A DNA stretch of 46,372 bases from Methylobacterium crusticola (GCF_003574465.1 NZ_QOWC01000039.1:1-46372), one strand, 5' to 3'. Positions 18,861-27,882 are shown, counted from the first letter of the stretch. The notes: generated by a model not told the origin, from the sequence alone. Program-made: numbers and translations.

Positions 18861-19645
18861 GCGCCGAGGAGCGCTGGCGGCGGCTCGCCGCCCTCACCCC
18901 GGCCCGGATCGCCCTGGGGCGGGCCGGCGCCGGCCTGCCGACCCGCGAGGTGCTGCGCTTCGGCCTCGCCCACGCCCAGGCCCGCGACGCGGTGCACGCC
19001 CCCCTCGACGTCGCGGCCGTGCGGGCGGGCATCGCCGGGCTCGGCCTCGCGACCCTGGCGGCGGCCTCGGCCGCTCCCGACCGCGCCACCTACCTGCGCC
19101 GGCCCGACCTCGGCCGCCGCCTGGACGAGGCCTCGGCCGCGGCCCTGGCGCGGGAGGCCGGCGGCCCGGTTGACCTCGCCCTCGTCGTGGCGGACGGGCT
19201 CTCGGCCCGGGCGGTGCACGAGGGTGCGGTGCCGCTCCTCGCCGCCCTGGTGCCCGCCGCGCGCGCGTCCGGCTGGAGCCTCGCCCCGGTGACGGTGGCG
19301 GTGCAGGCGCGGGTCGCCCTCGGCGACGCCGTCGGGGCCGCCCTGCGGGCCCGGGCCGTGGCGGTGCTGATCGGCGAGCGGCCGGGCCTGTCCTCGCCCG
19401 ACAGCCTCGGGATCTACCTGACCTTCGCGCCCCGCCCGGGGCGGACGGACGCGGAGCGCAACTGCCTGTCGAACGTGCGGGAGGCCGGGCTCAAGCCGGA
19501 CCTCGCGGCCTTCAAGCTGCACTGGCTGATCGCGCAGGCGCTCACCCGGCAGCTCACCGGCGTCGCGCTGAAGGACGAGAGCGACGCGGTCCTGGAGGGC
19601 CCGGCGCCCCGCCCCGCCCTCGGCGCGGCGCCCGGCCCGGGCTGA
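18857..19645 (+). CDS. eutC: Ethanolamine ammonia-lyase, small subunit
   Basis: Partner of EutB that helps bind adenosylcobalamin. The start is a GTG at 18857 inside the sequence GTGA, which also contains the eutB stop, so the two are translationally coupled. The product has 262 residues: TPARIALGRAGAGLPTREVL at about 14-33, FGLAHAQARDAVH, a YLRRPDLGRRL segment, VVADGLSARAVHE near 112, IGERPGLSSPDSLGIYLTF near 172, and the C-terminal NCLSNVREAGL with the conserved Cys, then KLHWLI. The C-terminus ends in a short Ala/Pro/Gly tail. Confidence 0.95.
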   Translation: MSAEERWRRLAALTPARIALGRAGAGLPTREVLRFGLAHAQARDAVHAPLDVAAVRAGIAGLGLATLAAASAAPDRATYLRRPDLGRRLDEASAAALAREAGGPVDLALVVADGLSARAVHEGAVPLLAALVPAARASGWSLAPVTVAVQARVALGDAVGAALRARAVAVLIGERPGLSSPDSLGIYLTFAPRPGRTDAERNCLSNVREAGLKPDLAAFKLHWLIAQALTRQLTGVALKDESDAVLEGPAPRPALGAAPGPG

Positions 19646-19650
19646 GGCCC

Positions 19651-20121
19651 TCAGAGCCCGAGCGCGCTCAGGCCCGGGTGGTCGTCCGGGCGGGCGCCCA
19701 GGGGCCAGTGGAACTTCCGCTCGCGCTCGGCGATCGGCACGTCGTTGATGGAGGCCTCGCGCCGGCGCATCAGCCCGGCGGCGTCGAACTCCCACAGCTC
19801 GTTGCCGTGCGAGCGGAACCAGTGCCCGGAATCGTCGCGCCACTCGTAGGCGAAGCGAACGGCGATCCGGTCCTGGTGGTGGGACCAGACCTCCTTGATC
19901 AGCCGGTAATCGAGCTCGCGCGCCCACTTGCGGGCGAGGAAGGCCACGATCGCCTCGCGCCCGGAGAAGAACTCGGCGCGGTTGCGCCAGCGGCTGTCGG
20001 GCGTGTAGGCGAGGGACACCCGGACCGGGTCGCGGCTGTTCCAGGCATCCTCCGCCGCGCGGGCCTTCCGGGCCGCGCTCTCGGCGTCGTAGGGCGGGAA
20101 GGGCGGACGGCTCTCGGACAT
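19651..20121 (-). CDS. NTF2-like protein, DUF1348 type
   Basis: A 156-residue protein of the NTF2-like fold. DUF1348 features are clear: [89 protein letters not shown]. Members are stress- or metabolism-associated proteins of unknown activity with a ligand cavity. It is convergent with eutC (five bases between stops) and lies downstream of argC on the same strand, but 131 bases away. Confidence 0.88.
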   Translation of the reverse strand: MSESRPPFPPYDAESAARKARAAEDAWNSRDPVRVSLAYTPDSRWRNRAEFFSGREAIVAFLARKWARELDYRLIKEVWSHHQDRIAVRFAYEWRDDSGHWFRSHGNELWEFDAAGLMRRREASINDVPIAERERKFHWPLGARPDDHPGLSALGL

Positions 20122-20252
20122 GGCGGGGGGCTCCGGGGGTGCCGCATCGGGGCTCCGGCGGGGTGCGGGCCCCGCGCCGGAACGCGCCCCGCGGCGGCGC
20201 GGGCACCGCGCCGGGAGCGCGCGCCCTCGCGGGATGCCCCGTGGCGGGGTTC

Positions 20253-21194
20253 TCAGTCGAGGTCGAGCATCAGGCGCAGGTTCTGCACCGCGGCGCCGGA
20301 GGCGCCCTTGCCGAGGTTGTCGAGGCGCGCCACCAGCACGGCCTGGCGGTGGCTGTCCGAGCCGAACACCCGCAGCTCGAGCGTGTCGGTGTCGTTCAGG
20401 GCCTCGGGCTCCAGGCGCTCGCGGTGCGCGCCGCCTTCCGCCCCCGGCACCACCCGCACCAGGCGCTGCCCGGCGTAGCGGGCCGCGAGGGCCGCCTCGA
20501 GATCCGCCGGGGCGGGGCGGCCGGGCAGCGCCTCGAGGTGCAGCGGGATCGACACCAGCATGCCCTGCCGGAAGTTGCCGACCGAGGGCACGAAGATCGG
20601 GCGCCGGGTGAGGCCGCCATAGGCCTGCGTCTCGGCCAGGTGCTTGTGGGCGAAGCCGAGCCCGTAGAGCTCGAAGGCCGGCGCGGCGCCGGCCTCGTAG
20701 GCCTCGATCATCTTGCGGCCGCCGCCGCTGTAGCCGCTGACCGCGTTGATGCTGATCGGGAAATCGGCCGGGATCAGCCCGGCATCGACCAGGGGCCGCA
20801 GGAGCGCGATGGCGCCCGTCGGGTAGCAGCCCGGGTTCGAGACCCGGCGCGAGGCCCGGATGGCGGCGGGCTGCTCGGGCGTCAGCTCGGCGAAGCCGTA
20901 GGCCCAGCCGGGCGCGACCCGGTGGGCGGTGCTGGCGTCGAGGAGCCGCGGGCCGCCGCCCGGCAGGGCGTCCGCCATGGCGGCGGTCTCGCGCGAGGCC
21001 TCGTCGGGCAGGCAGAGCACCACCAGGTCCACCTCGGCGAGGAGCGCGCGCTTGGCGCCCGGGTCCTTGCGGCGCTCGTGCGGGATCGACACCAGGGCGA
21101 TGTCGTCGAAGGCGCCCAGGCGCTCGCGGATGCCGAGACCGGTCGTGCCGGCCTCGCCGTCGATGAAGACGCTCGGGCTGTGCTTGCGGGTCAT
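20253..21194 (-). CDS. argC: N-acetyl-gamma-glutamyl-phosphate reductase, type 2
   Basis: NADPH-dependent third step of arginine biosynthesis. At 313 residues it is the shorter type 2 ArgC. It has the N-terminal [18 protein letters not shown] nucleotide-binding loop, [10 protein letters not shown] near residue 60, the catalytic Cys in [14 protein letters not shown] near 118, and [15 protein letters not shown] near 148. In Hyphomicrobiales argC commonly follows rplM-rpsI; here the order is kept, but a rightward gene is wedged between rpsI and argC. Confidence 0.95.
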   Translation of the reverse strand: MTRKHSPSVFIDGEAGTTGLGIRERLGAFDDIALVSIPHERRKDPGAKRALLAEVDLVVLCLPDEASRETAAMADALPGGGPRLLDASTAHRVAPGWAYGFAELTPEQPAAIRASRRVSNPGCYPTGAIALLRPLVDAGLIPADFPISINAVSGYSGGGRKMIEAYEAGAAPAFELYGLGFAHKHLAETQAYGGLTRRPIFVPSVGNFRQGMLVSIPLHLEALPGRPAPADLEAALAARYAGQRLVRVVPGAEGGAHRERLEPEALNDTDTLELRVFGSDSHRQAVLVARLDNLGKGASGAAVQNLRLMLDLD

Positions 21195-21368
21195 GGGCGT
21201 AGGCTCCGGAGGCGCGGCACCGGCCGAGGGCTCCGCCGCACGCCCGCTGATTGGCGTCGCGCGCGCGCCAAGTCAATCACCCGCGCGGCGGGCGGCGCCT
21301 GCCGGCCGCGATGGAACCCGCCCGCGCACGCCCCGGTTGATCGCCGAGACCGCACCCGAGGCCCCATC

Positions 21369-21875
21369 ATGGCAGGCACCGCCAAGAAGACCGACCCGAA
21401 GCTCTGGGACAAGGTCAAGACCGACGTCACCCGCTCCGCGAAGGGCGGCAAGCCCGGCCAGTGGTCGGCCCGCAAGGCCCAGATGGCCGTGCAGGAGTAC
21501 AAGCAGGAGGGCGGCGGCTACGAGGGACGCAAGTCCTCCGACAACCACCTGACGCAGTGGACCGAGGAGGAGTGGGGCACGAAGTCCGGGCGCAAGAGCG
21601 GCGAGACCGGCGAGCGCTACCTGCCGAAGAAGGCCCGCGCGGCCCTGAGCGACGGCGAGTACGCGCGCTCGACGCGAAAGAAGCGCGCCGACACCGCGAA
21701 GGGCAAGCAGCACTCCGCCCAGCCCCGGGACGTTGCCGAGAAGGCGGCCTCGGCCCGCAAGGGCGCGTCCGCCGGCCCGACCAAGGCCGAGCTGCTGACG
21801 CGGGCGCGGGCGAAAAACCTCCCGGGCCGCTCGACCATGTCGAAGGACGAGCTCGCGCGCGCCCTCGGGGCCTGA
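21369..21875 (+). CDS. DUF5872-like basic protein with SAP/Rho-N-like tail
   Basis: A 168-residue, highly basic protein. Residues about 5-118 resemble DUF5872: KKTDPKLWDKVKTDVTRSAK, GGKPGQWSARKAQMAVQEYK, SDNHLTQWTEEEWGTKSGRK, then GERYLPKKARAALSDGEYA. The last 35 residues (PTKAELLTRARAKNL, then MSKDELARALGA) resemble the short two-helix SAP/Rho-N DNA- or RNA-binding tail. A role as a nucleoid- or nucleic-acid-associated protein is inferred from charge only. It runs opposite to its neighbours rpsI and argC and is followed by a very strong hairpin terminator. Confidence 0.8.
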   Translation: MAGTAKKTDPKLWDKVKTDVTRSAKGGKPGQWSARKAQMAVQEYKQEGGGYEGRKSSDNHLTQWTEEEWGTKSGRKSGETGERYLPKKARAALSDGEYARSTRKKRADTAKGKQHSAQPRDVAEKAASARKGASAGPTKAELLTRARAKNLPGRSTMSKDELARALGA

Positions 21876-21902
21876 GCGCACGGCGCTCTCCTCGGCGCGT
21901 CC

Positions 21903-21944
21903 AACGAGACAGGGCGGACCCTCGCGGGTCCGCCCTGTCTCGTT
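21903..21944. terminator. Perfect 19-bp stem, bidirectional terminator
   Basis: AACGAGACAGGGCGGACCC (21903-21921), loop TCGC, and its exact complement (21926-21944), followed by CGTTCGTTCG. It lies between the convergent DUF5872-like gene (stop 21875) and rpsI (stop 21980), so it can end transcripts from both sides. The perfect 19-bp stem with a 4-base loop is unusually strong. Confidence 0.85.
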
Positions 21945-21979
21945 CGTTCGTCGAAGACGGGCCCCCGGGGCCCCGAGGC

Positions 21980-22468
21980 TCAGCGCTTCGAGAACTGGAA
22001 GCTGCGGCGGGCCTTCTTGCGGCCGTACTTCTTGCGCTCGACGACGCGGGGGTCGCGGGTCAGGAAGCCCTCGCGCTTGAGCGGCGAGCGCAGCTCGGGC
22101 TCGAAGTGCGTCAGCGCCTTGGCCAGGCCGTGGCGCACGGCGCCGGCCTGTCCCGAGAGCCCGCCGCCCACCACCGTCACGGTGATGTCGTACTGGTCCA
22201 CGCGGTTGGCGACCTGGAGCGGCTGCTGCAGGATCATGCGCAGCACCGGCCGGGCGAAGTAGGTGTCGACCGGGCGGTCGTTCACCACGATCCTGCCGGC
22301 GCCGGGCTTGATCCAGACGCGGGCGACCGCGTCCTTGCGCTTGCCGGTGGCGTAGGCGCGGCCCTGGGCGTCCAGCTTCTGGACGTGGACGGGAGCCTCG
22401 TTCTCGCCCTGCGACAGGGAGGCCTTGTTGGCTTGGCCGAGGTCGGCCAGGGACTGAAGGGTCGCCAT
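21980..22468 (-). CDS. rpsI: 30S ribosomal protein S9
   Basis: Small-subunit ribosomal protein near the P-site. The 162-residue product has a 35-residue alphaproteobacterial N-terminal extension, then the S9 core ([53 protein letters not shown]) and the conserved C-terminal RRSFQFSKR whose last Lys-Arg contacts P-site tRNA. It starts one base after the rplM stop, so it is cotranscribed and coupled. Confidence 0.98.
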   Translation of the reverse strand: MATLQSLADLGQANKASLSQGENEAPVHVQKLDAQGRAYATGKRKDAVARVWIKPGAGRIVVNDRPVDTYFARPVLRMILQQPLQVANRVDQYDITVTVVGGGLSGQAGAVRHGLAKALTHFEPELRSPLKREGFLTRDPRVVERKKYGRKKARRSFQFSKR

Positions 22469-22469
22469 C

Positions 22470-22931
22470 TTACGCGCTCACGTTCTTGCGGTTGAGAGCG
22501 GCGACGTCGAGCGTCTCCGGCTGCTGGGCGATGTGAGGATGCTCGCTGCCCTTGTAGACCCGCAGGTTGCCGAGGATCTTCCGGAACAGCGGGCCGCGGG
22601 GCAGCATGCGCTCCACGGCCTTCTCGACGACGCGCTCGGGGAAGCGGCCCTCGAGGATGAACTTGGCCGAGCGCTCCTTGATGCCGCCCGGGTAGCCGGT
22701 GTGGTGGTAGTACACCTTCTGGTCGTACTTGCGGCCGGTGAACTTCACCTTCTCCGCATTGATGACGATGACGTTGTCGCCGCAATCGACGTGGGGCGTG
22801 TACTGGGGCTTGTGCTTGCCCCGCAGACGCATCGCGACGATCGACGCCAGGCGGCCCACCACGAGGCCCTGCGCGTCGATGATCACCCACTTCTTGTCGA
22901 CGTCGGCGGGCTTCAGCGAAAAAGTCTTCAT
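22470..22931 (-). CDS. rplM: 50S ribosomal protein L13
   Basis: Early-assembling large-subunit protein. The 153-residue product starts [20 protein letters not shown] and contains [51 protein letters not shown] and [11 protein letters not shown], all standard L13 blocks. It is the first gene of the rplM-rpsI pair and has a clear promoter about 75-105 bases upstream. Confidence 0.98.
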   Translation of the reverse strand: MKTFSLKPADVDKKWVIIDAQGLVVGRLASIVAMRLRGKHKPQYTPHVDCGDNVIVINAEKVKFTGRKYDQKVYYHHTGYPGGIKERSAKFILEGRFPERVVEKAVERMLPRGPLFRKILGNLRVYKGSEHPHIAQQPETLDVAALNRKNVSA

Positions 22932-23007
22932 CGCGCGAGAGTCCCGAGAGTCGTGACGGAAAACAGGACGCCGCCGCGGTCCGTGACGCGCGGCGGCGAT
23001 GGCGGGC

Positions 23008-23036
23008 TGATTAGTCCAGGGCGGCGTCGCCGTCAA
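23008..23036 (-). promoter_or_regulatory. Promoter of rplM-rpsI
   Basis: On the minus strand: TTGACG (23036-23031), a 17-bp spacer, TAATCA (23013-23008). It is the best sigma-70-like match in the window. Predicted transcription start is near 23001, about 70 bases before the rplM start codon. Confidence 0.7.
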
Positions 23037-23115
23037 CCCGCGGCGGACGATGCCGGCGCGAAAAACGCCAGTTCCGCGAGCGGCTTCGCCATTGCGGTGC
23101 TCTGATACCGTGCGA

Positions 23116-23562
23116 TCAGTCCCGGCGCGGTGGCAGCGCGTAGGTGCCGGTCGCGTGGCAGACGAGGTCGTCGTAGCCCTCGCTGCGGATCAGGATCTCG
23201 CCGACCGCGAGGCTCCGCCCGAGCTTGAGCAGGCGGGCCTCGCCGATCAGGTCCCGTGGCTCGGGCTTGCGCATGAAGTTGAACGACAGGTTGGTGGTGA
23301 CCGCGAGGGCGACCGGGCCGACATTCGCCAGGATCGCGGCGTAGAGCGCGACGTCGGCGAGCGCCATTATGGCCGGGCCCGAGATCGTGCCCCCGGGCCG
23401 CAGGTGGCGCTCGTGGTAGGGCAGCCGCATCGTGGCGGCGAGAGGCCCGACGGACACGAGCACCGGGCCCGGTCCGGCGTGATGAAGCTGGGGGAACACG
23501 TCGTCGAGGAAGGCCGCGAGCGCGTCGCGGCTCATCACGGGTTCGGAGGGCATCGGCTTCAT
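23116..23562 (-). CDS. PaaI-family thioesterase (hotdog fold)
   Basis: A 148-residue hotdog-fold protein. The segment [21 protein letters not shown] near residue 58 matches the acyl-CoA thioesterase active-site helix (usual Asp/Glu position held by Asp in ALADVALY), followed by [21 protein letters not shown]. It probably hydrolyses an acyl-CoA. The start at 23562 (MKPMPSEPV) is a choice among closely spaced Met codons; a TTG at 23616 would add 18 residues. It is divergent from the enoyl-CoA hydratase gene, fitting a shared role in acyl-CoA metabolism. Confidence 0.85.
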   Translation of the reverse strand: MKPMPSEPVMSRDALAAFLDDVFPQLHHAGPGPVLVSVGPLAATMRLPYHERHLRPGGTISGPAIMALADVALYAAILANVGPVALAVTTNLSFNFMRKPEPRDLIGEARLLKLGRSLAVGEILIRSEGYDDLVCHATGTYALPPRRD

Positions 23563-23649
23563 CGGCACCGTCGGGACAGGGGCCCGCCTTGCAGCACGGT
23601 CCCGGCCGTCCGACAATAGGAGACCCGTCCCGCGAGCCTAGCACGCCCC

Positions 23650-24438
23650 ATGCCCGACACCGCCCCCCTCCTCCTGCGGCAGGACCGCGACGGCGTCGCG
23701 ACCGTGACGCTCAACCGCCCGCGGGCCCGCAACGCGCTCTCGCACGGCCTCCTGACGGCCCTGCGGGAGGAGTTCGCGCAACTCGCCCGGCAGGAGGGCG
23801 ACGTCCGCGCCGTGGTGCTGGCCGCCGAGGGGCCGGCCTTCTGCGCCGGGCACGACCTCAAGGAGATGACCGGCTACCGGGCCGATGCGGACCGGGGCGC
23901 GGCGCGCTTCGCGGAGCTGTTCGACCTCTGCTCGGCGGTAATGATGGCGATCCCCGCCCTGCCCCAGCCGGTGATCGCCGCGGTGGAGGGCGTGGCCACC
24001 GCCGCCGGGTGCCAGCTCGTCGCCTCCTGCGACCTCGCGGTCGCCGGCGAGGAGGCGCGCTTCGCCACGCCCGGCGTGCAGATCGGCCTCTTCTGCTCGA
24101 CCCCGATGGTGGCCCTCTCGCGCAACCTGTCGCGCAAGGCCGCTATGGCGATGCTCCTCACCGCCGAACTCGTCGGGGCCGAGGAGGCGCGGGCCCTCGG
24201 CCTCGTCAACCGGGTGGTGGGGGCGGGCACCGCCGTCGCGGCCGCGCAGGCGCTCGCCGCCGGCATCGCGGCCCGCAGCGCCTCCACGGTGCGGGTCGGC
24301 AAGCGCGCCTTCTACGAGCAGCTCGAGATGCCCCTGGCGGAGGCCTACGCCCATGCGGGCCGGGTCATGACCGAGAACATGCTGGCCCGCTCGGCCGAGG
24401 ACGGGATCGCGGCGTTCCTCGACCGGAAGTCCGGCTGA
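23650..24438 (+). CDS. Enoyl-CoA hydratase/isomerase family protein
   Basis: A 262-residue crotonase-fold enzyme. The oxyanion-hole segments are AFCAGHDLKEMTGY near residue 62 and GVATAAGCQLVASCDLAVA near 119; the second uses Ala-Ala-Gly-Cys, as in ECHDC3-like proteins rather than the GGGxEL of classical hydratases, and the two catalytic glutamates of classical enoyl-CoA hydratase are not evident. Substrate is therefore uncertain. It continues with FATPGVQIGLFCSTPMVALS. The next gene starts 40 bases downstream on the same strand. Confidence 0.9.
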   Translation: MPDTAPLLLRQDRDGVATVTLNRPRARNALSHGLLTALREEFAQLARQEGDVRAVVLAAEGPAFCAGHDLKEMTGYRADADRGAARFAELFDLCSAVMMAIPALPQPVIAAVEGVATAAGCQLVASCDLAVAGEEARFATPGVQIGLFCSTPMVALSRNLSRKAAMAMLLTAELVGAEEARALGLVNRVVGAGTAVAAAQALAAGIAARSASTVRVGKRAFYEQLEMPLAEAYAHAGRVMTENMLARSAEDGIAAFLDRKSG

Positions 24439-24478
24439 GGGTAGTGCGCCGCCGCGCCGCCGCGGCTAGGAATGCGCG

Positions 24479-25024
24479 ATGACCGATGCCTTCGACCCCG
24501 CACGCCACGACCGCTACGCCGACGAGGCCATCCGCGCCCTCATGCGGTCGGTCCGCACCATCGCCCTCGTGGGAGCCTCCGCCAACCCGGCCCGGCCGAG
24601 CTGGATCGTCACGAAGTACCTCCTGGAGCGCGGCTACGCGGTGACGCCCGTCAATCCGGGCCTCGCCGGGACCGAGCTCCTGGGCCGCCCGGTGATGGCG
24701 CGCCTCGCCGACCTGCCCCACCCGGTCGACATGGTGGAGATCTTCCGCAACTCCGAGGCCGCGGGCCCGCTGGTGGACGAGGCCCTGGCCCTCGATCCCC
24801 TGCCGCGGGTGATCTGGATGCAGCTCGGCGTGCGCAACGACGCGGCCGCCGCCCGGGCGGAGGCGCGCGGCATCACGGTGGTGATGAACCGCTGCCCGAA
24901 GATCGAGTACGGCCGCCTCTCGGGCGAGATCGGCTGGACGGGCGTGAACTCCCGCATCCTCAGCGCCAAGCGGCCGAAGCTCGCCGCCAAGGGATTCCAG
25001 AAGCTCACGATCGAGGAGCGCTGA
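24479..25024 (+). CDS. CoA-binding domain protein, YccU type
   Basis: A 181-residue protein with a single Rossmann-like CoA-binding domain: TIALVGASANPARPSWIVTK near residue 27, RGYAVTPVNPGLAGTELLGR near 50, VDMVEIFRNSEAAGPLVDEA near 82, IWMQLGVRNDAAAARAEARG, and VMNRCPKIEYGRL near 137. It resembles E. coli YccU; function unknown beyond presumed CoA or nucleotide binding. It probably shares a transcript with the upstream enoyl-CoA hydratase gene. Confidence 0.9.
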   Translation: MTDAFDPARHDRYADEAIRALMRSVRTIALVGASANPARPSWIVTKYLLERGYAVTPVNPGLAGTELLGRPVMARLADLPHPVDMVEIFRNSEAAGPLVDEALALDPLPRVIWMQLGVRNDAAAARAEARGITVVMNRCPKIEYGRLSGEIGWTGVNSRILSAKRPKLAAKGFQKLTIEER

Positions 25025-25106
25025 GTCGGGGAGCGCCGGATCCGGGCCTTCCCCCGCCCGCGGTGCGCCGGGTCCTCGTCCGGGCGCCCTCGTCGTCGGA
25101 CTGTTC

Positions 25107-26477
25107 CTAGAGCAGCGTTCCCCTGAGGATCAGCAGCGCCACCGAGAAGTAGATCACGAGCCCCGACACGTCGACGAGGGTCGCGACGAACGGGGCGGAG
25201 GCGGTGGCGGGGTCGAAGCCGACGCGCTGGAGGATGAAGGGCAGCATCGAGCCGGTGAGCGAGCCGAACAGCACGATGCCGACGAGCGCCGTCCCGACCG
25301 TCGCGGCGACGAGGAACCAGTGCTCGCCGTAATCGTAGAAGCCGAGCTTCTGCCAGACGACGATCCGCACCACGCCGATGGTGCCGAGGATCGCCCCGAG
25401 GGTCAGCCCGGCCGGGATCTCCCGCAGCGCCACCCGCCACCAATCCCCCAGGCGCACCTGGTGCAGGGCCAGCGCCCGGATCAGCAGGGAGGTCGCCTGC
25501 GAGCCCGAATTGCCCCCCGAGCTCATGATCAGGGGGATGAACAGGGTCAGGACGATGGCCTTCTCGAGCTCGCCCTCGAAGCCCTGCATGGCGCTCGCGG
25601 TGAGCATCTCCGACAGGAACAGCACGCAGAGCCAGCCCGCCCGCTTGCGGATCATGGTCAGGAAGTCGATCGCCATGTAGGGCTCGTCGAGCGCCTCCAT
25701 GCCGCCGAAGCGCTGCACGTCCTCGGTCTGCTTCTGGATCATCGCGTCGATGACGTCGTCGACCGTGACGATGCCGACGACGTGGTTCGACTCGTCCACC
25801 ACCGGGATCGCCAGGAGGTCGTACTTCGAGATCAGGCGCGCGGCCTCGTCGCGGCTCGCATGCGCCGAGACCACCACCGGGCGGCGGTTGGGCGCCACCG
25901 ACAGGATGTTGTCGTCCGGGTTGCCGGAGATCAGCCGGCGCAGGGGCACCGCCTTGGCGAGGGCCCGGGTCCGGGGATCGAGCACGAAGATCGAGTAGAC
26001 GGTCTCGCGGGTGCGCTCGACCTGGCGGATGTGGTCGAGGGTGCGCCGCACCGTCCAGGTCGTCGGCACCGAGACGAACTCGGTCGTCATGATCGAGCCG
26101 ACGCTCTCCTCCGGGTAGGCGATGAGGCGGTCGACGGCGCCCCGCGTCTCGGCGTCGAGGCGGTCGCGCAGGTCCGAGCGGCCCGGCTCCTCGATCTCCT
26201 TGAACACGTCGGTGACCCGGTCGGCCGACATGCCCGTGAGGTAGGAGGCGACGCGGTCGCGCGGCAGCATCTCGATGATGTCGGGGGCGCAGTCGAGCTC
26301 CGGCTGGTCCAGCACCTCGACGGCCCGGTCGTGCGGCAGGCCGAGCAGGATCGCGGCGGCGACCTCCGGGGCCTCCCGGTTCAGGGCCTCGACGATGTCG
26401 GGCGCGCTCTCCTCGGCGAGGTGGGCGGCCAGGGCCGCCGGCTCGACGGGCGCGTCGAGGTTCACGCTCTCGTTCAT
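25107..26477 (-). CDS. mgtE: Magnesium transporter MgtE
   Basis: Inner-membrane Mg2+ channel of 456 residues. The cytosolic N domain (about 1-130: LPHDRAVEVLDQ, LPRDRVASYLTGM, YPEESVGSIMTTEFV) is followed by two CBS domains (about 135-260, ending VVGIVTVDDVIDAMIQ), the plug helix, and five membrane helices from about 285. The pore signature PLIMSSGGNSGSQATSLLIR is near residue 338. High cytosolic Mg2+ closes MgtE through the N and CBS domains. No Mg-sensing leader RNA was recognised upstream. Confidence 0.96.
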   Translation of the reverse strand: MNESVNLDAPVEPAALAAHLAEESAPDIVEALNREAPEVAAAILLGLPHDRAVEVLDQPELDCAPDIIEMLPRDRVASYLTGMSADRVTDVFKEIEEPGRSDLRDRLDAETRGAVDRLIAYPEESVGSIMTTEFVSVPTTWTVRRTLDHIRQVERTRETVYSIFVLDPRTRALAKAVPLRRLISGNPDDNILSVAPNRRPVVVSAHASRDEAARLISKYDLLAIPVVDESNHVVGIVTVDDVIDAMIQKQTEDVQRFGGMEALDEPYMAIDFLTMIRKRAGWLCVLFLSEMLTASAMQGFEGELEKAIVLTLFIPLIMSSGGNSGSQATSLLIRALALHQVRLGDWWRVALREIPAGLTLGAILGTIGVVRIVVWQKLGFYDYGEHWFLVAATVGTALVGIVLFGSLTGSMLPFILQRVGFDPATASAPFVATLVDVSGLVIYFSVALLILRGTLL

Positions 26478-26815
26478 GGCTCACCTTCCTGTCGACCCGC
26501 CGTCGTCGGCCGGTCGCGGTGAGCCGCGCGGGGGCGCAGCGCGCAGGACCTCAAGCCGAGGACGGCACTCGCGGTCGACTGTGACTGTCGCTCGGCATGG
26601 GGAGGGGCTGTCCGGGTATGCTGCGGCGCGAAAAAACCGGCGCCGCGGGCGGACCGTCACTGCGCCCCGCCGTGCGCGCCGTCAAGAGGGGAACCGTCCG
26701 CGCCGCGAACCGATTCGTTATCGCCCGGCGCGGGCGGCGCCGTGTGGTTGCGCTGCATCAACCGGGCGCGGTGTCGGGCGCGGCGGCCGCGGGTCGCGGA
26801 CGGGGAGCATCGTGG
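26478..26815. other. 338-bp intergenic region between divergent mgtE and the iron-permease-like gene
   Basis: No gene is supported; an open frame from 26597 merely extends the downstream gene with Arg-rich sequence. A hairpin GCGGCGC (26623-26629) / GCGCCGC (26640-26646) with an A-rich loop is present. The promoters of both genes must lie here; I do not recognise a riboswitch. Confidence 0.5.
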
Positions 26816-27262
26816 ATGGCAGGAGCCCGCACTTTCTCGGATTTCGCCGCGGGCGTGGCGCGCGCCGCCGGCAAGCCGGTCACGTTCGCGGTGAGCCTCG
26901 TGGTGATCGCGGCCTGGGCGGTGAGCGGCCCGCTCTTCCACTACTCCGACACCTGGCAGCTGATCATCAACACCGGCACCACGATCGTGACGTTCCTGAT
27001 GGTCTTCCTGATCCAGAACACCCAGAACCGCGACGGGGCGGCGATCCAGGCCAAGCTCGACGAGTTGATCCGGGCGAGCGCGGCCCAGAACGCCTATATC
27101 GGCATCGAGAACCTGACCGAGGAGGAGCTCGATTCCCTGCGGGCGCGCTGCGAGGCCCGCGCCCGCAGCTTCCGGCTGAGCGAGGCCGACGCGGCGGCCG
27201 ACGCGGCCGAGGATGCCGCCAACGCCAAGGCGGACGCCGCGGCCCGGGCGGCGGGCCTCTGA
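26816..27262 (+). CDS. Low-affinity iron permease family protein
   Basis: A 148-residue membrane protein. It starts MAGARTFSDFAAGVARAAGK, then has two membrane helices (PVTFAVSLVVIAAWAVSGPL near residue 20 and LIINTGTTIVTFLMVFLIQN near 52) and the family block NTQNRDGAAIQAKLDELIRA near 71. The C-terminus is an Ala/Asp-rich helix. The family is named after yeast Fet4, but bacterial members are short and their substrate is unproven. The start at 26816 matches the family; the longer frame to 26597 is not expected. Confidence 0.8.
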   Translation: MAGARTFSDFAAGVARAAGKPVTFAVSLVVIAAWAVSGPLFHYSDTWQLIINTGTTIVTFLMVFLIQNTQNRDGAAIQAKLDELIRASAAQNAYIGIENLTEEELDSLRARCEARARSFRLSEADAAADAAEDAANAKADAAARAAGL

Positions 27263-27322
27263 GGGGCCGCGGCGGGCCTCCTCGGAGGCCCGGCGCCGGG
27301 GCCCCTCGCAGGCTCGGCGCCC

Positions 27323-27362
27323 GGGCCGAGCGGGTCCGGCGCCGGGGCCGAGCGGGTCCGGC
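27323..27362. repeat. 18-bp direct repeat, two copies 22 bp apart
   Basis: GGGCCGAGCGGGTCCGGC at 27323-27340 and 27345-27362, between the convergent iron-permease-like gene and the MarR-family gene. Each copy is GC-rich with limited self-complementarity. Confidence 0.75.
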
Positions 27363-27366
27363 CCGC

Positions 27367-27882
27367 TCAGAGGCGGTAGCGGATCTGGTCGGTCCAGAAC
27401 CGCTCCAGGCGGGCGAGCGCCTGGTTGAGGCGGCCGAAATCGTCCTCCGAGATGCCGCCGATCGGCTGGATGGTCTTGGCGTGCTTGTCGTAGAGCCCGC
27501 GCACGATCTCGTGCACCTCGCGGCCCTTGTCGGTCAGGCTGATGCGGACCGAGCGCCGGTCGGTCTTCGAGCGGGCGTGGTGGAGGTAGCCCGTCTCGAC
27601 GAGCTTCTTGACGTTGTACGAGACGTTCGAGCCGAGGTAGTAGCCGCGGGTGCGCAATTCGCTCGCGGTCAGTTCCTTGTCGCCGATGTTGTAGAGCAGG
27701 AGCGCCTGTACGCTGTTGACGTCCTCGCGGCCGCGGCGCTCGAACTCGTCCTTGATCACGTCGAGCAGGCGGCGGTGCAGGCGCTCGACGAGGTGGAGGG
27801 CTTCGAGGTAGTGGGGACGGACCGTCGGCTCGGCCTCGGGAGCGCCGGCCTGCTGAGCCACCTTCATCGCCTGGGTCTTCAT
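27367..27882 (-). CDS. MarR-family regulator, LdtR-like
   Basis: A 171-residue winged-helix regulator. The core is RRLLDVIKDEFERRGREDVN, then VQALLLYNIGDKELTASEL, the recognition region TRGYYLGSNVSYNVKKLVET near residue 79, and the wing HHARSKTDRRSVRISLTDKG. This pattern resembles LdtR of Liberibacter and Sinorhizobium, known to regulate an L,D-transpeptidase and stress tolerance; assignment is by recollection of that family. The start at 27882 follows GAGGCG. No transpeptidase gene is adjacent in this window. A DUF6163-like gene lies upstream on the same strand. Confidence 0.88.
   Translation of the reverse strand: MKTQAMKVAQQAGAPEAEPTVRPHYLEALHLVERLHRRLLDVIKDEFERRGREDVNSVQALLLYNIGDKELTASELRTRGYYLGSNVSYNVKKLVETGYLHHARSKTDRRSVRISLTDKGREVHEIVRGLYDKHAKTIQPIGGISEDDFGRLNQALARLERFWTDQIRYRL

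Noticed and set aside
26478..26815. Magnesium-responsive leader (M-box type) before mgtE
   Set aside because: No conserved core is recognised, and the sequence is GC-rich spacer with one simple hairpin.
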